A DNA stretch of 64,000 nucleotides from Corynebacterium glucuronolyticum DSM 44120. Its GTDB lineage: Bacteria > Actinomycetota > Actinomycetes > Mycobacteriales > Mycobacteriaceae. Below, piece after piece: positions 34,118-42,785 of this stretch. The notes under the pieces are model-generated. The model ran no database searches and was not told where the DNA came from. It saw nothing but the letters and a program-made list of their open reading frames with translations. The stretch lies in the NCBI RefSeq assembly GCF_030440595.1, contig NZ_CP047452.1, positions 2,356,001-2,420,000 on the forward strand, given 5' to 3'. The translations under genes and the position numbers were made by a program. Every line of letters starts with the position of its first letter. The stretch's first letter is position 1.

Positions 34118-35026
34118 TTATTGCTCTTCTGCTACGGCTGCAGCCGCTTTGTTGCGCCTCTGGCGGGCGAACTCTGCCAACACCACACCAGCTGCCACGG
34201 AGGCGTTGAGGGACTCGACCCAACCCTCCATCGGGATGGTGACGATCGTGTCGCATGTCTCCTTCACCAGGCGGGACAGTCCCTTGCCCTCGGAGCCGAC
34301 GACGATGACCACGGGGCCCGTGCCGTCGTAGGAGTCATGGGTGTGCTCACCGCCAGCATCGAGGCCGATCGCCTGGTAGCCGGCCTCTTGGAACTGCTTC
34401 AGGGCGCGCGTCATGTTGGTGACCTTGGCCACCGGCACGCGGGCTGCGGTTCCGGCGGAGCTGCGCCACGTCACGGCCGTGACGGAGGCGGAGCGACGCT
34501 CGGGGATGACAACACCGTCGGCACCGAAGGCCGCCACGGAGCGGATAACGGCGCCGAGGTTGCGGGGGTCGGTGATGTTGTCGAGGAAGACAACCATGCC
34601 GTCGTGGGTGATGAGGTCTTCGAGGTCCGCGTAGTGATACTCGGGGATTTGCAGGCCAATGCCCTGGTGGAGGCCGTTGCCCGTCATCTCGTCCAGCTTC
34701 TGCTTGGACACTTCGACGATCGGGATGGAGCGGGAAGCGGCGATGTTCACGGCCTCGACAAGACGCTGGTCATTCTTCGTGCCGATGGCGACGAACATGG
34801 CGACGGCGGGCACCTTGGCGTGCAGGCACTCGATGACGGGGTTACGGCCGACGACGAGCTCATCGGACATATTTGGCTTGTAGTGGCGGCCGGAATCGGA
34901 CCGCTTCTTCGCCTCGGCCGCCTTGTGGGCCTTGTGGTAGACGCGATCGACGGCCTTCGGGGTCGGCCCCTTGCCTTTTAGTCCACGCCGGCGCTGTCCG
35001 CCGGAGCCCTTAATCCTCTTAACCAT
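34118..35026 (-). CDS. rlmB: 23S rRNA (guanosine-2251-2'-O)-methyltransferase (SpoU/TrmH family)
   Basis: 302 residues. A basic N-terminal extension ([20 protein letters not shown]) typical of actinobacterial RlmB, a substrate-binding L30e-like part ([20 protein letters not shown]), then the SPOUT knot with motif 1 [23 protein letters not shown], motif 2 [15 protein letters not shown] and motif 3 [23 protein letters not shown]. Its start overlaps the cysS end by 8 bp. Confidence 0.93.
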   Translation of the reverse strand: MVKRIKGSGGQRRRGLKGKGPTPKAVDRVYHKAHKAAEAKKRSDSGRHYKPNMSDELVVGRNPVIECLHAKVPAVAMFVAIGTKNDQRLVEAVNIAASRSIPIVEVSKQKLDEMTGNGLHQGIGLQIPEYHYADLEDLITHDGMVVFLDNITDPRNLGAVIRSVAAFGADGVVIPERRSASVTAVTWRSSAGTAARVPVAKVTNMTRALKQFQEAGYQAIGLDAGGEHTHDSYDGTGPVVIVVGSEGKGLSRLVKETCDTIVTIPMEGWVESLNASVAAGVVLAEFARQRRNKAAAAVAEEQ

Positions 35027-36374
35027 TTACTACCTTCCACGTCGTGCCGTCGGCGCCGTCTTTCAGTTCGATGCCTGCTGCGGCGAGGGTGTCGCGCACA
35101 GCGTCGGCGGTGGCCCAGTCTTTTTCTTCGCGGGCCTTTTGGCGCTGTTGGATGTGAACCTCGACGAGCTTAGCCAATGCGTCGGAAGAATCCGAATTGG
35201 CGGATGCCCAGGTCTCCGACTGCGGGTCGACGCCGAGGATGGCCGTCATCGCGCGGACCTGGCCGGCAAGCTCTGCGGCCTTCTCTGGGTGGGCGTTGCC
35301 CTCGCGAACCGTGGTGTGGACGACGGCGAGGGCGGCGGGGACACCGAGGTCGTCGTCAAGCGCGTTGACGAACTGCTCGGGCAGCGTTCCCGGGGTGACC
35401 GGGCCCTGACTGTTGACGAAGTCCTCGATGCGGCGGTAGCCGACGGCGGCCTCGTGGAGGGCACCCTCGGAGTACTCGAGCATGGAACGGTAGTGTGCAG
35501 AGCCCAGGTAGTAGCGCAGCTCCACCGGGCGGACGAGCTCGACGACGTTGGGGACGGAGAGGACGTTGCCGAGCGACTTGGACATCTTCTCGCCGGACAT
35601 CGTCACCCAGCCGTTGTGCATCCAGTAGCGGGCGAACTTGTCGCCGGCGGCGGTGGCCTGGGCGATCTCGTTTTCGTGGTGGGGGAACTTGAGGTCGAGG
35701 CCACCGCAGTGGATGTCGAACTCTGACCCGAGGTACTTAGTGGACATGGCCGTGCACTCGATGTGCCAGCCGGGGCGGCCGGGGCCCCACGGGGTGGGCC
35801 AGGAGGGTTCGCCGGGCTTGGCGGCCTTCCAGAGGGTGAAATCGCGCGGATCGCGCTTGCCGGTGCCCGCCGATTCGCCCTGGTCCAGCTCGTCGATGCG
35901 CTGGCCGGACAGCTCCCCGTAGCCCTCAATGGTGGCAGGGGTGGCGTAAACGTTGCCGTCGGCGGCGTAGCCGTGGCCGTTATCGATAATGCGCTGCATG
36001 TACTCGATAATCTCGGTGATGTGCCCCGTGGCGCGCGGCTCGATCGATGGGGGTGTGACACCGAGGATGCGATAGGCCTCGTTGAAGGCGCGCTCGTGCG
36101 TTGCCGCCCACTCCCACCAGGGGCGGCCGTTTTCTGCGGCTTTGGTGAGGATCTTGTCATCAATATTGGTGACGTTGCGGACAAACGCCGTGTCTAACCC
36201 CTTGGCCTCCAGCCAGTTCCGCAAGATATCGAAGGCAACACCGCTGCGGACGTGGCCGATGTGCGGGATCGATTGAACGGTGGCGCCACACAGGTACACA
36301 GATGCGTGCCCGGGGCGAACCGGGACAAAGTCCTGGAGCGTGCGTGTCTTGGAATCATAAATGCGGAAAGTCAC
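35019..36374 (-). CDS. cysS: Cysteinyl-tRNA synthetase
   Basis: Class I synthetase, 451 residues. Zinc cysteine in [20 protein letters not shown] with the HIGH motif, the second zinc cluster [10 protein letters not shown] and [16 protein letters not shown], and [14 protein letters not shown]-type and C-terminal helical domain follow. Part of the carD-ispD-ispF-cysS-rlmB cluster. Related MshC (mycothiol ligase) is about 410 residues and lacks the C-terminal domain, so CysS is preferred. Confidence 0.95.
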   Translation of the reverse strand: MTFRIYDSKTRTLQDFVPVRPGHASVYLCGATVQSIPHIGHVRSGVAFDILRNWLEAKGLDTAFVRNVTNIDDKILTKAAENGRPWWEWAATHERAFNEAYRILGVTPPSIEPRATGHITEIIEYMQRIIDNGHGYAADGNVYATPATIEGYGELSGQRIDELDQGESAGTGKRDPRDFTLWKAAKPGEPSWPTPWGPGRPGWHIECTAMSTKYLGSEFDIHCGGLDLKFPHHENEIAQATAAGDKFARYWMHNGWVTMSGEKMSKSLGNVLSVPNVVELVRPVELRYYLGSAHYRSMLEYSEGALHEAAVGYRRIEDFVNSQGPVTPGTLPEQFVNALDDDLGVPAALAVVHTTVREGNAHPEKAAELAGQVRAMTAILGVDPQSETWASANSDSSDALAKLVEVHIQQRQKAREEKDWATADAVRDTLAAAGIELKDGADGTTWKVVNG

Positions 36375-36384
36375 GCACCACAGT

Positions 36385-36861
36385 CTAGTAGACGAGCGCA
36401 GTCGCTACCGCAGCTCTCCCCTCACCGGAGCCGGTAAAGCCCATGTGGTCCGTCGTCGTTGCGGAGATGGACACGGGGCAGCCGAGAATCTTCTCTATCG
36501 CGGCTTCCGCCTCCGCTCGGCGCGGCCCCATCTTTGGGGTTTGACCCACGAGCTGGCAGGCGACGTTACCGATGGTGACCCCCTCCTGCTCGAGCTTTGC
36601 TCGAGCAGCCTTGAGCAAAGCAGTACCAGAAATGCCTTTCGTTTCCGGGAGGTCCACACCGACGAACGAACCGAGGTCTCCTAGGTGGGATGCGGACAAC
36701 AGGGCGTCGACAAGCGCATGGGCGACGAGATCCCCGTCGGAGTGGCCCTCACAGCCGTCGTCGGCGGGGAAGGATAGGCAGGCGATCATGCAGGGCTTGC
36801 CGGGTTCGATGCGGTGGGCGTCGAAGCCGATGCCGGTTCTAGGGAGTTTCTGTAGTTTCAC
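36385..36861 (-). CDS. ispF: 2-C-methyl-D-erythritol 2,4-cyclodiphosphate synthase
   Basis: 158 residues. Zinc and substrate residues in [32 protein letters not shown] and [14 protein letters not shown]. Fifth step of the MEP isoprenoid pathway, whose product also supplies decaprenyl carriers for envelope synthesis. Overlaps ispD by 23 bp and is followed by cysS. Confidence 0.96.
   Translation of the reverse strand: MKLQKLPRTGIGFDAHRIEPGKPCMIACLSFPADDGCEGHSDGDLVAHALVDALLSASHLGDLGSFVGVDLPETKGISGTALLKAARAKLEQEGVTIGNVACQLVGQTPKMGPRRAEAEAAIEKILGCPVSISATTTDHMGFTGSGEGRAAVATALVY
36704..36715 (+). repeat. 12-mer GCGTCGACAAGC, copy 6
   Basis: Inside ispF, antisense to it (the gene reads A-L-V-D-A). 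Confidence 0.85.
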
Positions 36862-37561
36862 TGGGGACCTCGAAAACTGTCTCCTCCGCCTCGCCGGCGA
36901 TGTGCTCGGCGAGCAGGAGGTCGATGGGCGTGGTGATCTTGAAGGCCATCGGGTCGCCGGTGACAGTGGTCACTGTATGGCCGGCGTGCTCCATGATGGA
37001 GGCATCGTCGGTGGCGTCGAAGGGGTGGGCGAAGAATTCCTCGTTGGCGGCGCGGAGGGCAGCGAGGTTGAAGCCCTGCGGGGTCTGAACGGCGCGCAGC
37101 GTGGAACGATCCGGGGTGTCGATAACGGCGTGGTCCTTGACCACCTTGATCGTATCGGCGACCGGGATCGTCGGAATGACCGCCTCGTTACCCTCGAGGA
37201 CGGCGCGGGCGACGCGAGCAATGAGCCCCGGCGGGGTGAGCGCACGGGCGGCATCGTGGATGAGGACGACGCCGTCGGCATCAGGTATGGCCTTGAGGCC
37301 TTGGGCGACGGAGTCGAAACGCTCGGCACCACCGTGCACAAACGTGATGTCGTGGCCGTCGAGGACACGACGCGCGTAGTCCTCCATCTCGGGGTGAATG
37401 ATGACGAGGATCTCGTCGGCAACCTCGGCCGTCTCGATCGCCGCGACGGAGCGCTCGAGCAGCGTCCGTCCACGCAAGGAAACGTAGGCCTTGGGCAAGT
37501 CGGCTCCCAGCCGGGTGCCCTTTCCTGCGGCGGCGACCAGAGCGTAGATCCTCATCTCCAT
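36839..37561 (-). CDS. ispD: 2-C-methyl-D-erythritol 4-phosphate cytidylyltransferase
   Basis: 240 residues. Nucleotidyltransferase loop LVAAAGKGTRLGADLPKAYV, HDAARALTPPGLIARV, and TPQGFNLAAL. Third step of the MEP pathway. Two ATGs compete (37561 and 37555); the longer is listed. No strong RBS is visible, but it lies 10 bp after the carD stop, so it is probably coupled. Long in-frame extensions to 37660 overlap carD and are rejected. Confidence 0.94.
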   Translation of the reverse strand: MEMRIYALVAAAGKGTRLGADLPKAYVSLRGRTLLERSVAAIETAEVADEILVIIHPEMEDYARRVLDGHDITFVHGGAERFDSVAQGLKAIPDADGVVLIHDAARALTPPGLIARVARAVLEGNEAVIPTIPVADTIKVVKDHAVIDTPDRSTLRAVQTPQGFNLAALRAANEEFFAHPFDATDDASIMEHAGHTVTTVTGDPMAFKITTPIDLLLAEHIAGEAEETVFEVPSETTETP

Positions 37562-37571
37562 GCGTCGATGA

Positions 37572-38153
37572 TTACTCGTCGTCGAAATCGATATCGTCGA
37601 GGTCGATGTCGGCCTCTTCTGGCTCCAGCTCGGAGGCGAGCTTGGGGGCGCGTGCCTCACGCTGACGGTTCAGCTCCTCGGTGAGGCGCGCCTCGAAATC
37701 GTCGGCAAGCTTATCGTCGACAGGACCAGCAAGCGCAAGCTCCCCGACGAGGATCTGACGAGCCTTGGCCAGCATGCGCTTCTCGCCAGCGGAAAGCCCA
37801 CGATCCTGATCGCGGCGCCACAGGTCACGAACGACTTCGGCAACCTTGTTCACGTCGCCAGACGCCAGGCGCTCCTGGTTCGCCTTATAGCGACGGGACC
37901 AGTTGCCGGCCTCTTCCACGTCCGTCTCACGCAGCATGCCGAAGACCTTCTCCAGGCCTTCCTTGCCCACGACATCGCGCACACCGACGTACTCGGCGTT
38001 GGCGACGGGGACGCGAACCACGAGGTCGGAGTGGAGAATCTTCAAGACCAGGAAATCTGTCATCTCCCCCTTGTGCTCACGCTGCTCCGTCTTTGCGACC
38101 TCAGCGGCGCCGTGGTGCGGGTAGACAACAATATCCCCGACGTTGAATTCCAT
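37572..38153 (-). CDS. carD: CarD-like RNA polymerase-binding transcription factor
   Basis: 193 residues. N-terminal Tudor-like RNAP interaction domain ([40 protein letters not shown]), then a helical DNA-contacting domain with the tryptophan in [20 protein letters not shown]. Unusually acidic C terminus ([17 protein letters not shown]), about 30 residues beyond the mycobacterial length. Essential stabiliser of open complexes in mycobacteria. Its leader holds a triplicated 12-bp Shine-Dalgarno repeat. Confidence 0.95.
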   Translation of the reverse strand: MEFNVGDIVVYPHHGAAEVAKTEQREHKGEMTDFLVLKILHSDLVVRVPVANAEYVGVRDVVGKEGLEKVFGMLRETDVEEAGNWSRRYKANQERLASGDVNKVAEVVRDLWRRDQDRGLSAGEKRMLAKARQILVGELALAGPVDDKLADDFEARLTEELNRQREARAPKLASELEPEEADIDLDDIDFDDE

Positions 38154-38535
38154 AGTCTCTCCTCGAACCTCTCCTTGAACGTCTCCGTGAACGTTCCGAA
38201 CGTCCCCAGCATAGTACTGAATCTCACGGGGTTACGCCTACTTAGGCGATGTTCCGTAATGTGATGCCATGCTATGCCAACCGGGTCCCCCAGGTCACCT
38301 GGGTCACTCGTGTGGCTGACATCTACACCACTGACCTGTACCACGCCGTTCAGCCGGCACGGGTCCGTCGTGCGTTACCACATTTTACCAGATGACGCAT
38401 TACACCCTTTTGTACTACGTTGTCACCTATTTGATTGCCCCCGTTCTCCCCTACCTGGTAGGTAATCAATGTGCAGAAAGATTAAGGTGAGTGAGTAGAC
38501 GATTATAAAGAACTTCTCAGTTGGAGGAAACTTTA
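38154..38535. other. Intergenic region between carD and lpqE
   Basis: 382 bp between divergent genes. Apart from the triple repeat next to carD it holds a CGCCTACTTAGGCG palindrome (38236-38249) and a CCTACC..GGTAGG pair near 38453. Promoters for both genes must lie here; none is unambiguous. No open frame looks coding. Confidence 0.5.
38157..38192 (-). repeat. Three tandem 12-bp repeats carrying Shine-Dalgarno motifs before carD
   Basis: Minus strand: GTTCACGGAGAC, GTTCAAGGAGAG, GTTCGAGGAGAG, then ACT and the carD ATG. Each unit contains GGAGA; only the last is at translation-competent spacing (about 6 nt). Confidence 0.85.
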
Positions 38536-39039
38536 GTGAAGACCCGCTCCGCTCTCATTGTCGCAGTGCTTGGCGCTGCATCCCTCGGCCTCACCGCCTG
38601 TGGCGCAGGCCAGATCTCTCAAACCGCTGACCAGGTTGCAGCCGTCGACGGGGCTTCCGGCCAGACCGAGGACGCTGCCGTGTACGTCCGCGACGTGACG
38701 GTGCTGGTGAATGACTCCAACCAGGCTTCCCTGAAGTTCACCGCGATGAACGACGAGAAGAAGGCCGGCGAGGCTGTTGTTCTTCAGGGCGTGAAGGTGG
38801 AGAACACGCCCGTGAATGTTGCTGCTAACCCGCACATTGGCTCTGGCTGCTCGCTGGTTATCAACACGCCTCGCCAGAACGAGGTGCAGCCGTCTGCATC
38901 CCGCGATGCGATGTGCGCCGAGTACGGTATCGCCACCATCGCCGATCCGGGTGCGGTTCCCGGCCAGCAGCGCACCGTGACGTTTAGCTTCTCCAACGGC
39001 GACATCACCGTCAACGCTCCTGTTTCCAAGGAACTCTAA
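38536..39039 (+). CDS. lpqE: LpqE-like lipoprotein
   Basis: 167 residues from GTG 38536 with GGAGGAAA 5-12 nt upstream. Lipobox LTAC (Cys22). The mature part has an Ig-like beta pattern (VYVRDVTVLVNDSNQASLKF, VVLQGVKVENTPVNV) and two further cysteines about 36 residues apart (GSGCSLVI, DAMCAEYG). In mycobacteria LpqE lies between carD and radA, exactly as here, and is part of the copper-responsive RicR regulon; a copper role in this organism is not shown. Confidence 0.85.
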   Translation: MKTRSALIVAVLGAASLGLTACGAGQISQTADQVAAVDGASGQTEDAAVYVRDVTVLVNDSNQASLKFTAMNDEKKAGEAVVLQGVKVENTPVNVAANPHIGSGCSLVINTPRQNEVQPSASRDAMCAEYGIATIADPGAVPGQQRTVTFSFSNGDITVNAPVSKEL

Positions 39040-39060
39040 CTTTTCGCCCCGGGCGAACCC

Positions 39061-39094
39061 AGCACCCCGCACGATCGTTCGCGGGGTGCTTTTG
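39061..39094 (+). terminator. Terminator of lpqE
   Basis: Stem AGCACCCCGC / GCGGGGTGCT around a 10-nt loop, followed by TTTG. The remaining about 230 bp before radA hold no recognisable gene. Confidence 0.85.
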
Positions 39095-39325
39095 TGTGCG
39101 CCGACATACCAACACAGCGTGCTGCCCCGCGCTGTGACCACCACAGCGTGGCGCACCGCGCTGCTCTCTAGCTCCCCCGTCCAACCCTGTCCACCGGCGA
39201 ATGTGCGGCCCAGCACGCAGGGCGGAACCAGTGATGTCACCGGCCTGCCCACCACCCTGCAACATGCACGGACACGCGACCCGGCCATCGGTTAGAGTGT
39301 GAAAAGAAGAAAGGGGATTCTACCT

Positions 39326-40699
39326 GTGGCGAAGAAGCAGAAAAGCGTGCATGTGTGCACGGAGTGCGGGTATTCAACACCGAAGTGGCTGGGGCGCTGC
39401 CCCGAGTGCGGCGCGTGGGGAACCCTCGAGGAGCAGGCCGTGGCTACGAGCCCGTCCGGCTCCCGCTCCGGGCAGGCGCGCACGATCCAGGCGCTCACCC
39501 CCACCTCGCCTGCGACCCCCATCACGAAGGTGAAGGGTGCAACCGCAAAGGCCGTCCCCACCGGCATCGGGGAGCTGGACCGCGTGCTGGGTGCCGGGAT
39601 TGTCAAGGGGTCCGTTGTTCTCCTTGCCGGGGAACCGGGTGTGGGCAAGTCCACGCTGCTGCTGGAGGTCGCCAGCCGCTGGGCATCGCTTGGGCGCACC
39701 GCCCTGTACGTGACCGCCGAGGAGTCGGCGGGGCAGGTGCGGATGCGTGCGGAACGCACGGGCGCGCTGCACGACACGCTGTTCCTCGCCGCCGAGTCGA
39801 ACCTCGATGTGGTTGCGGGGCATTTCAACCAGGTGAAGCCCTCGCTTGTGATCGTGGACTCCGTGCAGACGATGCACGCCCCGGGGGTGGAGGGCGTTGC
39901 CGGCGGTGTCGCCCAATCCCGCGCCGTCACGGCGCAGCTTACTGCGCTGGCAAAGACGACGGGCATCCCGCTGCTGCTTGTTGGCCATGTGACCAAGGAC
40001 GGCAACGTCGCCGGCCCCCGCGTCCTCGAACACCTCGTCGATGTTGTGCTCAACTTTGAGGGCGACGCGAACTCCAACCTGCGAATGCTCCGTGGCATCA
40101 AGAACCGCTTCGGCGCCACCGACGAGGTTGGCTGCTTTGAGCAGCAATCCGACGGCATCAAGGAGGTTGAGGATCCCAGTGGCCTGTTCCTCTCCCACCG
40201 GGATGCCACCCCCGACGGCACCGCCGTTACCGTCGCCATGGACGGTGTGCGCCCCATGCTCGCTGAGGTACAGGCCCTCATGGTGGAGACGCAGACCAAG
40301 AATCCCCGCCGCCAGGTCACCGGCCTCGACTATAACCGGGTGCCAATGGTGCTGGCTGTGCTGCAATCCCGCGCCGGTGTGAAGACCTCCGATAAGGATG
40401 CCTACGTGGCAACCGTCGGTGGCATGAAGATTAAGGAGCCCGCCACCGACCTCGCCGTCGCGCTGGCCACCGCCTCGGCGATGAAGAAGACGAGCCTGCC
40501 CGCCCGCCTCGTTGTCCTTGGGGAGGTGGGCCTTGCCGGTGAGATCCGGCGCGTGCCCAACATCACCCGCAGGCTCCAGGAGGCCGCCCGCCTGGGTTAC
40601 AAAATGGCGATCATTCCCGCAGGTGATAAGCCAAAAGTGGCGGGTATGGGGGTAAGGCAGGTCGCCACGCTCACCGAGGCCCTGAAAATCCTGCGCTAG
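39326..40699 (+). CDS. radA: DNA repair protein RadA (Sms)
   Basis: 457 residues. N-terminal zinc finger CTECGYSTPKWLGRCPECGAW, RecA-like core with Walker A GEPGVGKST, Walker B SLVIVDSVQT, the RadA-specific KNRFGATDEVG, and the C-terminal Lon-protease-like domain (VGGMKIKEPATDLAVALATA). Branch-migration ATPase in recombination repair. GTG at 39326 chosen because MAKKQKSVHVCTECGY matches family starts. In mycobacteria disA follows radA; here an unrelated gene does. Confidence 0.95.
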   Translation: MAKKQKSVHVCTECGYSTPKWLGRCPECGAWGTLEEQAVATSPSGSRSGQARTIQALTPTSPATPITKVKGATAKAVPTGIGELDRVLGAGIVKGSVVLLAGEPGVGKSTLLLEVASRWASLGRTALYVTAEESAGQVRMRAERTGALHDTLFLAAESNLDVVAGHFNQVKPSLVIVDSVQTMHAPGVEGVAGGVAQSRAVTAQLTALAKTTGIPLLLVGHVTKDGNVAGPRVLEHLVDVVLNFEGDANSNLRMLRGIKNRFGATDEVGCFEQQSDGIKEVEDPSGLFLSHRDATPDGTAVTVAMDGVRPMLAEVQALMVETQTKNPRRQVTGLDYNRVPMVLAVLQSRAGVKTSDKDAYVATVGGMKIKEPATDLAVALATASAMKKTSLPARLVVLGEVGLAGEIRRVPNITRRLQEAARLGYKMAIIPAGDKPKVAGMGVRQVATLTEALKILR

Positions 40700-40708
40700 G
40701 GTGGCAGC

Positions 40709-41275
40709 GTGAAGAAAATGCACCTGCCCGAGTACATGAAGAAGACGGAGGCTACTCTCGGCGATGCCCCGGAAGACGCGACAACGTACCTCTTCCATGA
40801 GGAGCACTTCGAGGGCTTCGCCGTTTTCAGTCCGCTTCCTGCCGACGAGATGCTGCCGACGGACATTGCCACGCTTATCCCGGCTGTCCAGGAACAATTG
40901 CCGGAAAATGCGGCGTTGTTATATGCCTCTCCGGGGTTCACGGCGAGTGACACGCGGTGCGTGGCTGTTATTGCGAAGGTGAAGAATGGGGAGACGGGTG
41001 GGACAGATTATATGGTTTCCATCCAACTCCACGGAGAGGAAATGCGCGAGATCCAGGCGTTATTCTCTGAAATTGGGGATATTGGCTACCGGGATAAGGC
41101 GGTGTTCGCGAATACGGGGTTTGATAATGTGACGCCGTGGACGGAGGATCCGTATACGGGTGAAACGGGTGGTTTCGCGTTGAGCCGTGGCGAGCAGATC
41201 CAGTATGACATGCTTTTCCCGGAGCATCCGCTGACGAAGGCGCGGGAGTTTATGTGGGTGGTGACGGGGTATTAA
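40709..41275 (+). CDS. Hypothetical protein after radA
   Basis: 188 residues, acidic, no signal or membrane helix. Begins MKKMHLPEYMKKTEATLGDA and contains LLYASPGFTASDTRCVAVIA and a C-terminal AREFMWVVTGY. No family recognised and no diadenylate cyclase (DGA/RHR) motifs. GTG start 9 bp after the radA stop, so co-transcribed. It occupies the place of disA in mycobacteria. Ends in a strong terminator. Confidence 0.75.
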   Translation: MKKMHLPEYMKKTEATLGDAPEDATTYLFHEEHFEGFAVFSPLPADEMLPTDIATLIPAVQEQLPENAALLYASPGFTASDTRCVAVIAKVKNGETGGTDYMVSIQLHGEEMREIQALFSEIGDIGYRDKAVFANTGFDNVTPWTEDPYTGETGGFALSRGEQIQYDMLFPEHPLTKAREFMWVVTGY

Positions 41276-41278
41276 AAA

Positions 41279-41307
41279 GACGGTGCGTTGTGCCGCACCG
41301 TCCTTTT
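41279..41307 (+). terminator. Terminator after the radA operon
   Basis: GACGGTGCG paired with C.GCACCGTC, followed by CTTTTC, 3 nt after the stop codon. Confidence 0.88.
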
Positions 41308-41344
41308 CTTGACTAGATTGCACTACATGGCGCCATCCTGTGAC

Positions 41345-41417
41345 CTTGTCCTTAAAGCTTGTCCAACTCGTTAAAACTTGTCCTCAGAGCTTGTCCTTAA
41401 AACGTGTCCAACTCGTT
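41345..41417. repeat. Direct repeats CTTGTCC... at convergent gene ends
   Basis: Two 28-bp copies (41345-41372 and 41390-41417) differing at two positions, with the core CTTGTCCTTAAA and then TGTCCAACTCGTT, 45 bp apart. An extra partial unit (AACTTGTCCTCAGAG) lies between. The second copy ends 7 bp before the stop of the minus-strand gene. Confidence 0.8.
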
Positions 41418-41423
41418 GGACAA

Positions 41424-42116
41424 CTAGCGGATATTGAACGTCACCGCGTCGGAGTGGTTGTCGCCGACGAGGGTGTGAAGGTAGTAGCTGCCCGGGGGAA
41501 CCTGCTGGCGGTTGTCGCAGGCATTCGGGGCGGACCCGGCGCGGGACCAGACCGCCTGGTAATACTTGTCAGTGCCCTTGGCAAAGGTCTCCCTGCCGCG
41601 ACCCTCGGAATCGTTGCAGTCAATATCGCTCCACACGCGCTCATTGGTGGCGAGGTTGTACACCTCAAAGGCGAGCGGGTGATCGTTGAGGTTGATCTCG
41701 CAGTCGGCACCCGTCGGGTTGTGGACGGTGGCGTAGAACGTGGGTCGCTGGTCGCCGGTGTAGTTCGGCTGGTCGGTGCTTGCCGTGACCTCCAGGTCCT
41801 TCAGCTCACACGTTTTCTTGTTGGCTGCGGCGTTGGTCGTGGTGGTGTGGCTTGTCGACGCTCCGGTGGTTCCCGTTGTCGTCTCCGTCACCGTCGTCGC
41901 CGTCGAGGTCTCCGTGGTGGTGGACGGCTGCGACGTCAGCGACGGCTCAGAGGTCTGGGACACGGTGGTTTCGGCGGCCGGGTCGGCCTGCTTATCCTTG
42001 CCACCGAGCAGGTTAAATAGCAGCAGAATGAGGGCAATGACGACGAGCACCACGACAATGGCGGCGACGCGTCGGCGGGTGTAGATAACGTCCGGCAGGG
42101 GCCTCTTGTTGCTCAT
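41424..42116 (-). CDS. Membrane-anchored exported protein with Ser/Thr-rich linker
   Basis: 230 residues. Basic N terminus (MSNKRPLPDVIYTRRR), one membrane helix (VAAIVVVLVVIALILLLFNL), a linker of about 60 residues that is mostly T, S and E, and an extracytoplasmic beta domain with four cysteines (KTCELKDL, ADCEINL, DIDCNDSE, NACDNRQ), probably two disulfides. ATG 42116 preferred over GTG 42122 because TAAGCT lies 7 nt upstream (leaderless). In M. tuberculosis a similar membrane protein (Rv3587c) precedes the carbonic anhydrase and mutY genes. Confidence 0.8.
   Translation of the reverse strand: MSNKRPLPDVIYTRRRVAAIVVVLVVIALILLLFNLLGGKDKQADPAAETTVSQTSEPSLTSQPSTTTETSTATTVTETTTGTTGASTSHTTTTNAAANKKTCELKDLEVTASTDQPNYTGDQRPTFYATVHNPTGADCEINLNDHPLAFEVYNLATNERVWSDIDCNDSEGRGRETFAKGTDKYYQAVWSRAGSAPNACDNRQQVPPGSYYLHTLVGDNHSDAVTFNIR
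41850..41861 (-). repeat. 12-mer GCGTCGACAAGC, copy 7 (minus orientation)
   Basis: Inside the linker-encoding part of the membrane-anchored protein gene, read there as A-S-T-S. Confidence 0.85.
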
Positions 42117-42172
42117 AGCCACAAGCTTATGCCCCTACCGGCGATTATCTGCGGATAATGGGTTCCGCGTGT

Positions 42173-42760
42173 CTAAACCAGGCGTGTCACCCGGCCGCTG
42201 CCGAGCTCGTAGCGCGCGCCGACAACGGCGCAGTCCCCGGCATCTGCAGCCTCACGGATCTTCGGGCAGCGCGACAGGATCTGGCTGACGGTCTCCACCA
42301 CGTGGCGTTCCTCGTAGTCCTTGGCGGTTGTCTTGCCCTCGTCGCGGGCGGCGAAGAGGCTCGGCGCGATGTCTTCCACCAACACGCGCTGGAAGCCGTC
42401 GGGAATGCCCCCACCTTCCAGCGCCTTCTTCGTCGCACCGACGGCGCCACAGGACTCGTGCCCGAGCACGACAACGATATCCACGCCGAGCCCCTCGACG
42501 GCAAACTCGAGGGAGGCAAGCACGCCCATGTCTACGACCTCGCCGGCGGTGCGGATGACGAAAATGTCGCCCAGCCCCTGGTCAAAGATGAGCTCCACCG
42601 GTACCCGCGAATCCGAACAGGCCAAAACGCACGCGAATGGCTTCTGGCCTTCCACGAGCTCCGCCCGCCGCGGCTCATCGCGGTGCGGTGCCGTGACCTT
42701 GGACTCAGCGAATCTAGTATTTCCCTCTTCCAGCGCATTCCACGCTTCATTTGGTGTCAT
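42173..42760 (-). CDS. canB: Beta-class carbonic anhydrase
   Basis: 195 residues. Zinc ligands in ACSDSRVP (Cys and the Asp-Arg dyad) and GHESCGAV (His and Cys). Start ATG 42760 gives MTPNEAWNALEEGN, the family's usual start. Converts CO2 and bicarbonate, needed for carboxylation under ambient air. Divergent from mutY over 25 bp. Confidence 0.94.
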   Translation of the reverse strand: MTPNEAWNALEEGNTRFAESKVTAPHRDEPRRAELVEGQKPFACVLACSDSRVPVELIFDQGLGDIFVIRTAGEVVDMGVLASLEFAVEGLGVDIVVVLGHESCGAVGATKKALEGGGIPDGFQRVLVEDIAPSLFAARDEGKTTAKDYEERHVVETVSQILSRCPKIREAADAGDCAVVGARYELGSGRVTRLV

Positions 42761-42785
42761 ACACACTATTGTTACAGTCAAGAGC
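42761..42785. promoter_or_regulatory. 25-bp divergent promoter canB / mutY
   Basis: Toward mutY: TACAGT (42773-42778), 7 nt, GTG at 42786, leaderless spacing with no RBS. Toward canB the reverse strand offers TAACAAT ending 7 nt before the ATG, a weaker -10. The two elements overlap. Confidence 0.55.

Noticed and set aside
35019..36374. MshC (mycothiol ligase) instead of CysS
   Set aside because: Length and the C-terminal domain fit CysS, and the ispF/rlmB context is that of cysS.
39086..39295. 69-codon open frame between lpqE and radA
   Set aside because: Starts inside the lpqE terminator, no RBS, low-complexity T/P/S composition.
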